Shown in pieces: positions 34,649 to 44,400 of a stretch of DNA of 64,000 nt; position 1 is the first letter of the stretch, and each line of letters begins with the position of its first letter. The DNA lies in the NCBI RefSeq assembly GCF_041379765.1, contig NZ_CP166919.1:2046001-2110000 (forward strand). The letters are read 5' to 3'. The stretch comes from Thalassotalea sp. Sam97 (GTDB taxonomy: Bacteria > Pseudomonadota > Gammaproteobacteria > Enterobacterales > Alteromonadaceae). The notes beneath the pieces were generated by a model. That model made no database searches, was not told where the DNA came from, and was given only the letters and a program-made list of their open reading frames with translations. The position numbers were made by a program, and so were the translations under genes.

Positions 34649-35900
34649 TTTTTAGTTCTCTATACAAGTGGAACGTCAAAGGTATTGCTCCCAAAAGAAG
34701 GTGAGCGACTGCTGTCGCAACTGATGTTCCATAGGTACCTAAAGCATTCATTAGTATTACTGACAGAATTGCATTAAAAATTACATTAGCAATTCCATAA
34801 TTAATTTGGACAGCTAAATGATTCATCGAATTTAAAAATGGAATAATTAAGGAGGTATAAACAACAACAAGCAATTGAAGTGCTAATGCGAAATAAATAT
34901 TACTACTTATTTCAATATCCATGAATCTTGAAACAAATTCAGGAACTATGAATGAAAGAATTAGTGCTGCAATAATACCGTAAGCAATTGCAATAAATAA
35001 CGCTTTATTCAACAAGTTTATAATATCTTTGAACCTAAAATTAGCATGTAATTTAGTGATAAAAGGCCATAAGCTACCTGAAAAAACGGAGAATCCAAAC
35101 AATAAAAAAGTATAAAATCGCAATACTATATTGTACTCTGCCGAATTTTCGGCGCCTAAGATTACAGTAACTAAGAATGTATCGGATCCAAAACCAGCAA
35201 ACTGAATAATAGTTAGAACGAGAAAACCCTTAGCTACTCTATCAAAGTTTTCGACAACTAATCCACCATTCTTAGAGTGAGCTTTACGAAAATTTTCTAA
35301 ATTTTTAAATGCGAAAAATATAATAACCATAAGTTGAGGTAAGCCATAAACTAGAAAATAGAAAACCTCGCTTTGAAAATTAAAGAATAATGACGTAGCA
35401 GTAAAAAAGATAGTCACTAAACTAATTAAAAATGATATCTTGTTCGCAATTTGAGGATGCTGGACTCCCCTGTAAAAGTCTAATATTGTATTTACCTGAA
35501 CAATAAAAAAGGAACTAACTAAAAATATAATTACTAAGCTAGAAATTCCGAAATCATAAACTGAGTCTACTACAAGGTAAAATATCAAAATACCTAATAC
35601 CGTAACAAACGACCATTTTGAAATAAATTTAGCACTAGAGAAGTAAACAAGGTATTTTTCGTAATTACTTTTTAAGTCGTCTAATTTGCCTAGCTTATTT
35701 TGCATCGACTTAGACACACCAAAACTAGACAAGGAAATAAAAGATGTGAGACTCACCAGAGTTACTAAAATACCAAACTCTTCCTTTCCAAAATTTTCGA
35801 GCATTAAAGGTATAAATAATATTTGACTGAGCGACGTCGATATCTTAGCAAGTAAGCCATATACACCACTAGATAATACTCTTTTAATCAAGAAAGTCAT
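34596..35900 (-). CDS. wzx: Lipid-linked repeat-unit flippase (Wzx)
   Basis: A 434-residue inner-membrane protein of the polysaccharide transporter (MOP) superfamily. About twelve predicted spans begin directly after the start; the first loop carries ISTSLSQILFIPLMLENFGK, followed by EEFGILVTLVSL, a typical Wzx start. It should move the undecaprenyl-linked repeat unit across the inner membrane. The ATG at 35900 has GAGG 6 bases upstream; four more codons to a TTG at 35912 are open but overlap that site. Very AT-rich. Confidence 0.9.
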   Translation of the reverse strand: MTFLIKRVLSSGVYGLLAKISTSLSQILFIPLMLENFGKEEFGILVTLVSLTSFISLSSFGVSKSMQNKLGKLDDLKSNYEKYLVYFSSAKFISKWSFVTVLGILIFYLVVDSVYDFGISSLVIIFLVSSFFIVQVNTILDFYRGVQHPQIANKISFLISLVTIFFTATSLFFNFQSEVFYFLVYGLPQLMVIIFFAFKNLENFRKAHSKNGGLVVENFDRVAKGFLVLTIIQFAGFGSDTFLVTVILGAENSAEYNIVLRFYTFLLFGFSVFSGSLWPFITKLHANFRFKDIINLLNKALFIAIAYGIIAALILSFIVPEFVSRFMDIEISSNIYFALALQLLVVVYTSLIIPFLNSMNHLAVQINYGIANVIFNAILSVILMNALGTYGTSVATAVAHLLLGAIPLTFHLYRELKIESNRNNKKSILAKRTA

Positions 35901-36382
35901 AATATGCCTCAAGATGAATAAATTTAGGCTGTAGCGCTATAAATACAAACGCTGAATAGACTACCTACAGCCTTTTTAGGGTAATTGTATTCAAAATGGA
36001 ATTTAGTAAAGCTTACATCTATTAAAAATAATACCATCTTCGAAAACTACCTCAATACAATTAAGTAGAGTCACTATTGAATTTACTAATAAATGTAACA
36101 TTACAGATTAGGAAGAAGTTTTCAGTCACATTGGGTGATATTTACAATAGTATTTATTTCAAATAACTCTTCCTAGGTTTTCTTAGGAAGAGACATTTCT
36201 ATAATCTTTATTTAACTCCGAATGTACACAATAAATGGGTTATACATGGTGAACTAGACATAGACAATCTGATACGATACCGCTCTGCCCATACATCAGT
36301 AATAAACGACTTTACTAATCAAAAGCAATACAACTGTTTCATAAAACAAGAGCGAACTTTCGACACTTAAAGCTTAAATATA
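35901..36382. other. Gap between wzc and wzx with one hairpin
   Basis: 482 AT-rich bases without a gene. A 9-bp perfect stem CTCTTCCTA / TAGGAAGAG (36167-36192, 8-base loop) could terminate or attenuate transcription leaving wzc; the T run on the minus strand is imperfect (TTATTT). If real, it separates the export genes from the assembly genes, and RfaH-modified polymerase would be expected to read through it. Confidence 0.45.
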
Positions 36383-38623
36383 TTATTTATAATCATACCC
36401 ATAGTTGTAATAACCGTAATCACTCTCTCGCTTTTCCACTGCATTAAAAATTAAACCTTTAATCTCAACGCCGTTGTTTTCAAAGCGATTTACCGCTACA
36501 ACGATTTCTTTTAATGGGTTCAAATCATAGCGCGCTAGCATTAATGAAGCGCCTGCATGCCGGCCGATAATGGCTGCATCTGTTACCGCTAAAATGGGTG
36601 GCGTATCAACAATAACTAGATCGTAGTCGGCTGATGCTCTCTCAATAAAGTCCGCGAAGCCTTTACTCATTAATAATTCACTTGGGTTAGGTGGCACTTG
36701 ACCACGGCTAACAAAATCAAGATTTGGTTGCTTAGTCGAGCGAATACTCTGGTCAATATTGATATTACCAATCAAGTAGTCGGAAAGACCATTCTCAGCC
36801 TCTACACCAAATACTTTGTGAATATAGCCCTTACGCATATCAGCATCGATAAGTAACACTTTTTGACCCGCCTGTGCAATAACAGCAGAAAGGTTCGATG
36901 AAATAAACGATTTACCAACACCAGGGCTGGCACCTGATATCATCACCACATTATTTTTTGCTTCTAACATGGCAAAATGTAACGAGGTACGTAAACTCCT
37001 AATCGCTTCTATTGCCAAATCCGCTGGATTTTCGATAGCTAGCAACATTTCATCTTCAGCATCTGTTTTACGTTTACCACGCAACTTAGCTTTGCGCTTT
37101 ATTGTATCAATGAACTTGGTTTGAGTTTCAGATAAAGGGACAGTTGCGTATACAGTCAGGCCTACATCTTCGAACGCTTGAGGGTTAGTCACGCCTCGAT
37201 TAAAAGCCGATTTAATAATAATGTAAGCAACAGCTAAAAGTCCGCCTAATAAGGTAATAATAACTACAATTAAAGCTTTTTTTGGTTTAATGGGAAATCG
37301 CCCTACTTGCGCGTAGTCTACAATATTGATGTTACCCACCGTTGACGCTTTAACGACGTTAAGCTCTTGTACCTTATTTAAAAGTGCTAAATAAATCTGT
37401 TGATTTACTTCTACATCGCGAGCCATACGTAAAATGGTTTGCTGTGCTTTTGGTAAGTCTTTGATACTCGCGTTTAAAGTGTCTTTTTGTTGCTCAAGGT
37501 CTGCTTTTTTTGTCAACAAACTCACGTAACGCGGATGGGCCTTGGTATATTTTTGGGCGACATCGACTTCTAAGAAGGCCAATTCGTGGATCTTTGTATC
37601 TATTTCCACCAATTGTTCAAGCACCGACTCTGTTTCAAGAGTTAAGTCAACAGAATCGTTTTGCAAACGGAATTGGTTTAACGCTTCTTCTGCGTTCGCT
37701 TGCTTGGCATCAATTTTCGGTAATTCGCTGTTTAAAAAGGCGATCGACTTTTCCACTTCCTGGCTCATGCGTTTCACGTTTTGCATTAAAAACGCGTTAG
37801 CTATCGCATCCAAGGTTTTTTGTGCCATACGGCGGTCGGGTCCTTCAAGTGTCAAACTTAAAATACCAGACTGCTTGCCTTTTTCTGAAACTTGTAAATT
37901 ATTTAGTAGATTTGTAATCGCATCGCTTCGGTGTAACCGTGTTAACTCAAAGGCTGTGCCTGGTTTGGCATTTAACTCTGTAATTAATAACTGCACTTGA
38001 CCATCATCACTACGAGCTAGAGTATTGACTTTGCCTGATAACAACAACGTGCCATCTAAGTAGACCTGATATTCATTATCTTCACCTGCAACAACCTCTA
38101 ACGTTATGCCAAGCAGTGACTGTTCAACGTTGTATTGAGCGACGCGAATTTTTTCACCACCCCATGCATAAGTATCAGACAAAAGGCCAGACATTAAAGG
38201 CGCATTAAAATCACTACCACGATAACCTCGAGCGTAAAATTCACCCAACTTACCAAAATATTTCGGCGCTGTGATGATATCTAAACGTAATTCGTCTACG
38301 GCATCACCAAGAACTTTGCGAGATTTTAGTAATTCTATCTCGGTTACCGCTTTTGACTCTGCACCAAAAAGATCTTCCATATCGCCAAGGCCTGGTACAC
38401 CACTAGCCTTAGTTTCAATTTGCACTAACGCATCGGCTTTATAAATTGGCGTTTGTAATTGAGCAAAAACTATCCCAGCCAAAGCAAATAAAAGGGTTAC
38501 AACAATAATCGTTACTTTATGCTCTAATAATAATGCAATATAACGAGCGATATCTATTTCATCTGCCTGATTATCATTGGCATTCGTTTGAAATTTATTA
38601 GATTTAATATTTTCTTGGTTCAT
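36383..38623 (-). CDS. wzc: Polysaccharide co-polymerase and tyrosine autokinase (Wzc)
   Basis: A 746-residue inner-membrane protein. An N-terminal Wzz domain with span 1 near residues 35-55 precedes a long periplasmic coiled-coil region; span 2 lies at about 450-470. The cytoplasmic BY-kinase has Walker A GASPGVGKS, Walker A' VLLIDADMRKG and Walker B DLVIVDTPPIL, and ends in a tyrosine cluster (DYGYYNYGYDYK). It sets chain length and works with Wza and Wzb. The ATG at 38623 is preferred over the TTG at 38635, which would overlap wzb. Confidence 0.96.
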   Translation of the reverse strand: MNQENIKSNKFQTNANDNQADEIDIARYIALLLEHKVTIIVVTLLFALAGIVFAQLQTPIYKADALVQIETKASGVPGLGDMEDLFGAESKAVTEIELLKSRKVLGDAVDELRLDIITAPKYFGKLGEFYARGYRGSDFNAPLMSGLLSDTYAWGGEKIRVAQYNVEQSLLGITLEVVAGEDNEYQVYLDGTLLLSGKVNTLARSDDGQVQLLITELNAKPGTAFELTRLHRSDAITNLLNNLQVSEKGKQSGILSLTLEGPDRRMAQKTLDAIANAFLMQNVKRMSQEVEKSIAFLNSELPKIDAKQANAEEALNQFRLQNDSVDLTLETESVLEQLVEIDTKIHELAFLEVDVAQKYTKAHPRYVSLLTKKADLEQQKDTLNASIKDLPKAQQTILRMARDVEVNQQIYLALLNKVQELNVVKASTVGNINIVDYAQVGRFPIKPKKALIVVIITLLGGLLAVAYIIIKSAFNRGVTNPQAFEDVGLTVYATVPLSETQTKFIDTIKRKAKLRGKRKTDAEDEMLLAIENPADLAIEAIRSLRTSLHFAMLEAKNNVVMISGASPGVGKSFISSNLSAVIAQAGQKVLLIDADMRKGYIHKVFGVEAENGLSDYLIGNINIDQSIRSTKQPNLDFVSRGQVPPNPSELLMSKGFADFIERASADYDLVIVDTPPILAVTDAAIIGRHAGASLMLARYDLNPLKEIVVAVNRFENNGVEIKGLIFNAVEKRESDYGYYNYGYDYK

Positions 38624-38627
38624 TAGC

Positions 38628-39059
38628 TTATCCAAGTTTACTTGCCCAAAGTTTACAGTTGTGCTCTATTTGCTTAAATGATTGCTCGAATACTTCCATA
38701 CTCTTTTTATAAGGGTCAGGGATTTCTTCATCATTATTCCACTTACCTAACAGCATGACTTTGCCACTCGCCGATGGGTACTTTTGCATTAATGTTTGCT
38801 GATGACGTTTTTCCATTACTAATATCAGATCGGCATCGCTAATAATGTCTTGGCTGATTTGCCGTGCTTTATGATCTGCACTGTTATAGTTGTGCGAATC
38901 AAGTAACTTAGCAGCATGTTGCTCAACACCGTGATCTATCATTGCCCCAATGCCAGCACTGGTTATATTTTTGTCAGGTAGCATCGACTGCAGTATGCGC
39001 TCTCCACTAGGGCTTCGACAAATATTGCCGATACAAACGACTAGAATATTATTAAACAT
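38628..39059 (-). CDS. wzb: Low-molecular-weight protein tyrosine phosphatase (Wzb)
   Basis: A 143-residue cytoplasmic phosphatase. The P-loop C9-x5-R15 is in VVCIGNICRSPSGE and the general acid Asp in IPDPYKKS. It should remove phosphate from the Wzc tyrosine cluster, allowing cycles of polymerisation. The order wza-wzb-wzc is as in E. coli group 1 capsule and colanic acid loci, with gaps of only 4 and 23 bases. Confidence 0.96.
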   Translation of the reverse strand: MFNNILVVCIGNICRSPSGERILQSMLPDKNITSAGIGAMIDHGVEQHAAKLLDSHNYNSADHKARQISQDIISDADLILVMEKRHQQTLMQKYPSASGKVMLLGKWNNDEEIPDPYKKSMEVFEQSFKQIEHNCKLWASKLG

Positions 39060-39082
39060 GTAAACTCAATACCTTGTTGCGG

Positions 39083-40201
39083 TTATAACGTCTTATCTAA
39101 GTCATTTAAACTGTCTAAGCCACGTACTGTAGGCAACAGTAAAGAAATAACTTTATTCCAACGCGCGATAGGCGCACTGGTTACATACACTAAGTCCATT
39201 GGTTTTAAATTAAATTGGGTTGCTAATATTAATGCTGCGGCATTTGATGCATCCAGTTGGTAAACATCTGCTACTTTGGTCGCATCATCACTAGAACGAA
39301 GTATAAATATGCCACTCGCATCGGCTGTCATTTCATTAAAACCACCGACGTTACCTAAAGCTTCTGCTAATGTTAAGCCGCTTCGGTGAATGGGTAACGT
39401 TGCAGGGCGGTTAACCTCCCCCATAACAAAAACCTTGGTAGCATCGTTGCGAGGTACATGAATAATATCATTATGCTGTAACATTCGGTTTTGACTCATA
39501 TCGCCTTTTTGATAAAGAGCGTACAAATCTAGATATTCTTCTGACGAGCCACGAGTTAGAATTATACTACGCCAGTCAGCATCGTCTTTAATTCCGCCTG
39601 CACTATTGATGGCATCAAGTAACGTAAGAGGTACATTCGCTATAGGCATCACTGTAGGTTTGTTGACAGCGCCGGTAATGTAAGTTCGTTTTGAACGATA
39701 CGCCGCGACTTTTACATCTACTTGTGGGTTTTCAATATAGCGTGCGAGTTTTTGCGTTATGATATTTCTAATTTCTTCAACGCTTTGCCCTTTTACTAAT
39801 ACGCGACCAATATAAGGGTAAAATATATAACCTTCTGCATCGACAATATTACCCGCTTGCTCGGGATCACGGAACTGTCCAGCAGGTGTTGTTAGTTCGG
39901 GATGATCATAAACGATAACGCTAAGCACATCACCTACGCCAACAGTGTAGGCGTATGATTGTAATTGATTTTCAAGTTGTGGGTTTTGTCTCGCAACAGG
40001 TTGTTTTTCTTGAATAGCATTTAGTGTTTCAGGCGTGATAAGTATCGTATTTACTTGCGTGGTCACATCAAATGCCTGCTCATCATTTTGACCTTGATCT
40101 TCTGCACTAACGCCAACAATGTGCCCACCGGGAATAGTACATCCTGATAAAACACTGCTTACAAGTAACGCTAAGCCTAATTGCTTATTAATTTTTTTCA
40201 T
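39083..40201 (-). CDS. wza: Outer-membrane polysaccharide export lipoprotein (Wza)
   Basis: A 372-residue lipoprotein with lipobox LSGC (lipidated Cys21). The Poly_export domain starts SYAYTVGVGDVLSVIVYDHP and is followed by SLBB domains (RTYITGAVNKPTVMP and KVFVMGEVNRPATLP). The C-terminal amphipathic stretch (RWNKVISLLLPTVRGLDSL) would form the outer-membrane helical pore. It forms the export channel with Wzc. It is the first structural gene after the JUMPstart/ops leader. Confidence 0.96.
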   Translation of the reverse strand: MKKINKQLGLALLVSSVLSGCTIPGGHIVGVSAEDQGQNDEQAFDVTTQVNTILITPETLNAIQEKQPVARQNPQLENQLQSYAYTVGVGDVLSVIVYDHPELTTPAGQFRDPEQAGNIVDAEGYIFYPYIGRVLVKGQSVEEIRNIITQKLARYIENPQVDVKVAAYRSKRTYITGAVNKPTVMPIANVPLTLLDAINSAGGIKDDADWRSIILTRGSSEEYLDLYALYQKGDMSQNRMLQHNDIIHVPRNDATKVFVMGEVNRPATLPIHRSGLTLAEALGNVGGFNEMTADASGIFILRSSDDATKVADVYQLDASNAAALILATQFNLKPMDLVYVTSAPIARWNKVISLLLPTVRGLDSLNDLDKTL

Positions 40202-40332
40202 AGATTAATTTACTAACCCTATTGATTTGATATTCAAAATTTCTTACTGCGAACCTAGACACCAACTTAGTTTTCTAACTTGATGCTAATTCTTTAAGTA
40301 ATACGCCTTTGCGATCTTGATTGAAATTCAAG

Positions 40333-40370
40333 CACGCTTCCGCCCATTGGTCTGGCTCCAAAACGCATTG
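40333..40370 (-). promoter_or_regulatory. JUMPstart element with ops site
   Basis: The 38 bases on the minus strand match the JUMPstart consensus along its length, starting CAATGCG, with TTTTGGAGC in the middle. They end with the ops site GGCGGAAGCGTG (40333-40344), which is one base different from the E. coli ops core GGCGGTAGCGTG. It lies 131 bases upstream of wza and downstream of rfaH. RfaH is recruited by ops in the paused transcription bubble (established knowledge), so this should make the long operon RfaH-dependent. Confidence 0.85.
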
Positions 40371-40388
40371 TGACAATATGTTATCGTA

Positions 40389-40409
40389 TTTTCTGTTTTC
40401 TGTTTTCTG
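40389..40409. repeat. Heptanucleotide repeat (TTTTCTG)3
   Basis: Three perfect copies lie 19 bases upstream of JUMPstart on the transcribed strand (read as CAGAAAA there), in the probable promoter region of wza. Confidence 0.85.
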
Positions 40410-40479
40410 TTGCCAAGCAGCCGCTTTGAGGTTACTCGGGGCTCTACCACTGTATTGCCGTAGAGAAGTTTTTGTTTTG

Positions 40480-40525
40480 CGTGTATATGCTTGCTTAGCC
40501 TATATGGTGAACACGCATATACACG
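40480..40525. repeat. 11-bp inverted repeat after rfaH
   Basis: CGTGTATATGC / GCATATACACG are perfect arms around 24 bases, starting 14 bases after the rfaH stop. There is no T run on the minus strand, so it is not a classical terminator. It may be a leader hairpin or a protein site. Confidence 0.5.
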
Positions 40526-40538
40526 GCACGTTTATTAC

Positions 40539-41063
40539 CTAAGCTTCGCCTTTATCAAAGGCATCATTGCCTACTGATACCGGACTTTGTTGACCAAGCA
40601 TATTGATCATCAAAATACTTCGTTCCAAGCCATCTTTGGCTTGATAAATTGCCGTTAAGCCTTGAAATGGGCCTTGTTGAATCGTTACCAAATCACCACT
40701 CTGGTAATCTAACATTTGCTCTAATGTTTTAGGTTGCGACGACTGTGCTTGATTAGCTCGAATTTGCTCAATTATATCAGCATCAATTGTCGCGTGATTC
40801 ATACCAAAACGAACAAAAGCACCTATGCCACGCGTTGACCGTATGGCATTAAAATTTGCTTGTTCATCATCAAGTTGTATAAATAGATAATTTGGAAATA
40901 AAGGTTCTAGCGTGAGTGACTTAACGCCATTACGCTTTTTCACCTTTGATATTTTAGGTAAAAAGCAGTGATACCCCTGAGAGACTAAATTATCATATGC
41001 ACGCTGCTCATCACGAGGCTTGCTCGTAAGGACGTACCATTTATATGTGACTGCTTTAGACAT
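40539..41063 (-). CDS. rfaH: RfaH-type transcription antiterminator
   Basis: A 174-residue NusG paralogue. The N-terminal NGN domain begins YKWYVLTSKPRDEQRAYDNL, with GYHCFLPKI, EPLFPNYLFIQLDD and STRGIGAFVRFG, all close to RfaH. A linker follows, then a C-terminal KOW-like domain (GDLVTIQQGPFQGLTAIYQA). It binds RNA polymerase at ops sites and suppresses pausing and Rho termination in long polysaccharide operons. The ATG at 41063 has GGGA upstream; the frame reaches a GTG at 41078. It stands directly before its probable target operon, unlike E. coli rfaH, which is unlinked. Confidence 0.93.
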   Translation of the reverse strand: MSKAVTYKWYVLTSKPRDEQRAYDNLVSQGYHCFLPKISKVKKRNGVKSLTLEPLFPNYLFIQLDDEQANFNAIRSTRGIGAFVRFGMNHATIDADIIEQIRANQAQSSQPKTLEQMLDYQSGDLVTIQQGPFQGLTAIYQAKDGLERSILMINMLGQQSPVSVGNDAFDKGEA

Positions 41064-41488
41064 TTTAATCCCATACACTATTTATTCACTATGCAGAACT
41101 ATCCGCTGTTCTGCGCTTTTATTCGAACAAATAATAACGTTTTGTTGTTTCTAGGCTCACTTAAGCGTCTGATTCTTATTCATGATAGTGCTTGTTTTTT
41201 GATAAAATCACAGCACTGAATCAGCTTAAGCGAGGCACAGTGTATATAACCTATTTTAGAATTACAATGAGTTTTTGCTCTATTTCGATAAGGCGTTTTT
41301 GATTGCGCAAATAACACTCAAATGGGGGGGGGAATTTTTAATAAAGGAGTTCTAAGTAAGTGAGCACTACCAATACCTATTCTCTAGTTATCTAACTTTC
41401 GCAAGGTTCATATCACAAATTACTAACCTCCGCTTAACAAGCGGTGTGATTAGGTCCATGAGGCAAGACTGTAATCACTAAGATTTAG
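41064..41488. other. Promoter region of rfaH with a G9/C9 tract
   Basis: 425 bases between the end of the surface-protein cluster and rfaH. It holds a hairpin CCGCTT/AAGCGG (41430-41444) that may terminate the upstream cluster, and a homopolymer of nine G at 41324-41332. The tract lies about 260 bases before the rfaH start. No gene is apparent. Confidence 0.5.
41324..41332. repeat. Homopolymer tract of nine G (C9 on the rfaH strand)
   Basis: Nine consecutive G on the plus strand in an otherwise AT-rich intergenic region upstream of rfaH. Tracts of this length are prone to slippage during replication. Confidence 0.85.
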
Positions 41489-44400
41489 CTAATCTTCAAA
41501 AATCGATTTAAAGGTATTTTGATCGGCTTTTATTCTAAAGCGCAAGAATGGGCCTTGGGCGGTATATTCGCTGCCGTTAAAGTCACGGTCCTTAAAGCCT
41601 TGTAGGTTATAACCAAAACTTATCCATACATTGCGCTCTGGGCTGTAACCAATGGAGCCACCATAGCCGTATTGGTAATTTTCAGCTTCCCATGAGTGCA
41701 GTACGTTAGCATGCAAGCCAACGTCCCAAGTTTGGCTTAGGTTATGGCGAACTTCTGCGCCAACTAAATCAGTAAAGCCCGCGTAGTCGTTCTCATCAAT
41801 GGTTTCTAACACGTACTTAAAGCTGTATTGCAGCGCCACTTGAGTTTTATGATCCCACAAGTAGTTTGCGTTAATGTTATTAATAAAGCGTCGACTTCTT
41901 AACTGGTTAAATTCGCTATGTTGCTCGTCGTATTTAAACTCGAGCTTATCAAGAACAATCCAACGACTGGCCATTGGGCGATACGCCAAACCAAAACTGA
42001 TTAATGAGCTAAGCGAGTCATTTTCGTCAATATTTGATTGCACGCTCAGCACCTCGACTTTACCCGCCATGACAATACCATCTTGTAAGTCATGTACGAC
42101 CGAGCTTAATAGGTTGTATTTGTCATCACTGTCACTAGTGCGATACTCAAATAAACTGTCCCAAGCCCAGGCGTCTTTTGAGTAATTCGCGCCCGTCGAA
42201 AGCGCGGTAAAGTCTTCACTGTTCACACTATCTCGTGCAAAATCTGTCGCTTGTTGTTGCTCTTCTGGTGTGGTAGTCCCCTGCTCATCCTTTAATAATT
42301 GCGCCCGATCAAGACCAATATTAATATCCCAAAAATCATTAAGCTTAACCGTTTGCATAAGACCGTAGTTTGCAAACAAGCGATCGCCATTTTCACTGTG
42401 TTTTTGCTCAATATTTGTGCCTATGCTCATGCCGGTATATGGTCGTGCGCTCAAGCCAAGTAAACTGGCTTGTTCTGAGCCTTTATCACCAAACGAAAAC
42501 TCTTGATCGGCGTTTAGTGTGATCCAGTCGGTAATATCGTAATCAGCACCCAAATTTAAGCGCGACGGGAAATCAATGGTTTCGTCATCGGCAAGTGTTT
42601 GCTCATAATCTGCTGTTAACACAAGGCGAGAATCAAATAACGATTGGCGCGCGCCTATTAACACTTGATCCGATTGCTGGCTTTCACGACGTTCACCGCC
42701 GCTTTCTTTTACCGTGCGCAAACCAACATAGTAGTTATCTGATTTTTGGTTTAGTTCAAGTCGCGCTTCGGCTAAATCGCGTTTTCGCTGCGATTGTAAA
42801 TCTGTTTGTTGCGAAAGCTCAGCCGTTAACTGCAAATCTTCACTAAAACGATAACGCCCCTCAGTACCAACACTACGCAGTCCTTGGCTATTTTCACTTT
42901 GTTGGCCTAAACCAAAGCCGGCTTGTTCTTCGTTTACATAAATTTTGCCATCAAGCGCTTTGCCTTGGTGCTCAAGCTCAACCCGGTAGGCATCGCCTTT
43001 GTATTGCTCACCGTCAACGATGCTATCGGTGGTTGCCGCTTCAGCAGTAATACGAAGCTCATCGTTAACATTATAGGTTATATCAACACCGGTTAATGTA
43101 CCCTGGCGCGAGCTTTGCCCTTCATCGATATGGCTAACCCCCAGTTCACCACCACCTTGCTCTGTAACTCCAGGCAACTTAACGCCAATCCGGCCACCGG
43201 CGATCACTTCTTCTGTACCAATGGCTTGCTGCATTTCATATTCAGCGACGATAAATATCGGGTTGTTGCTTCTATCAACGCTATTGATGGGGCGCTTAAA
43301 GAATAGGCTACCGTCGCTATAATCTATCGAGTAATCGACAAAACGCGTCAGCGATTTTTGTTCTATCACTTGCAGCGGGTCAAAACGATCACGCACTTCA
43401 ATGCTGATGCTTTCTGTGTTTGGTGCTATGTTCTGGTTTGATAGGTAATACAAACCTGACACCCCTTCGCCTTGAATATCGTCGCGAATAAACAGCTGGT
43501 CGGTTTCGGCTGCAAAGGCGGTAATATTAAATTGCTCGCCAGTATACTCGGCTTTTACACCCGTTAAGCTTCGGTTATAGGCGGTGATTTCACCTTGACC
43601 AAGCCCGGTATTAAAATCACCAAATAAGGCGTAAAACTGATCGGTTTCTAAACGTAAATAAAGTTTTTCACGACTTGCCGCGTCATGCTCTTGGGTTGCC
43701 GCGTCACCATACAAAGTGTAATAGGCGCCGGGCGTGATGGTTTGGTTTAATCGCTCTTCATCTTTACGCTTTTTACTGTCGTACGCCATGGTGAGTAGCC
43801 AATCACCACGCACCTTACCTTTGGCATAAAATTTGACTTCGCCATCTTGATAAAAATCGCCATCGATATCAGCGTCATCAAGTGCTTGCATGTTGCCCGA
43901 CAAATCGTTGTAGCCGGCACTGCCGCGGGCAAAACCCACAAATATCCAGTCACGCAAATATGGCTTTACGTAAAACTTAATTTTTTCAGATACGTTTTCA
44001 TCGTAAATGATCTCAGCGCTGTACATACCTGCTTGCGTTACCGGATTAAATAACACCGTACCATCGGGTTTCATGGTCAGTTGTTCGCTTGGCGTTTGCA
44101 ATACAGCGCGGTCATATTCACTTTGATAGGGGCTAAGTTGTGAGTTTTGAATACTCAATTTTACTTCTGCCGGTATATGGTTACCGTCCACATCGAGCAA
44201 GCCCAACTGTATTTTGATTGGTGATTTTCCGTCGGCAACATTACCGTTGGCGTTAAGCAAACGAACTTTTTGTACTTCACCAGTACGGACAAAATTTACC
44301 GTTTGCTCAAAACGCGCATTACCAAATGGGCCAATACCTTGCAGTACAAATTGATGCGCACCGGGCTCTTTAACATCAATACCTATGTAGTTATACGTCG

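Larger units (their letters stand above)
40202..40538 (-). other. Leader region between rfaH and wza
   Basis: 337 noncoding bases. Reading in the transcription direction there is an 11-bp inverted repeat just after rfaH (40480-40525), a heptamer repeat (40389-40409), the JUMPstart/ops element (40333-40370) and about 130 further bases to wza. It should hold the promoter of the polysaccharide operon. Confidence 0.7.
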
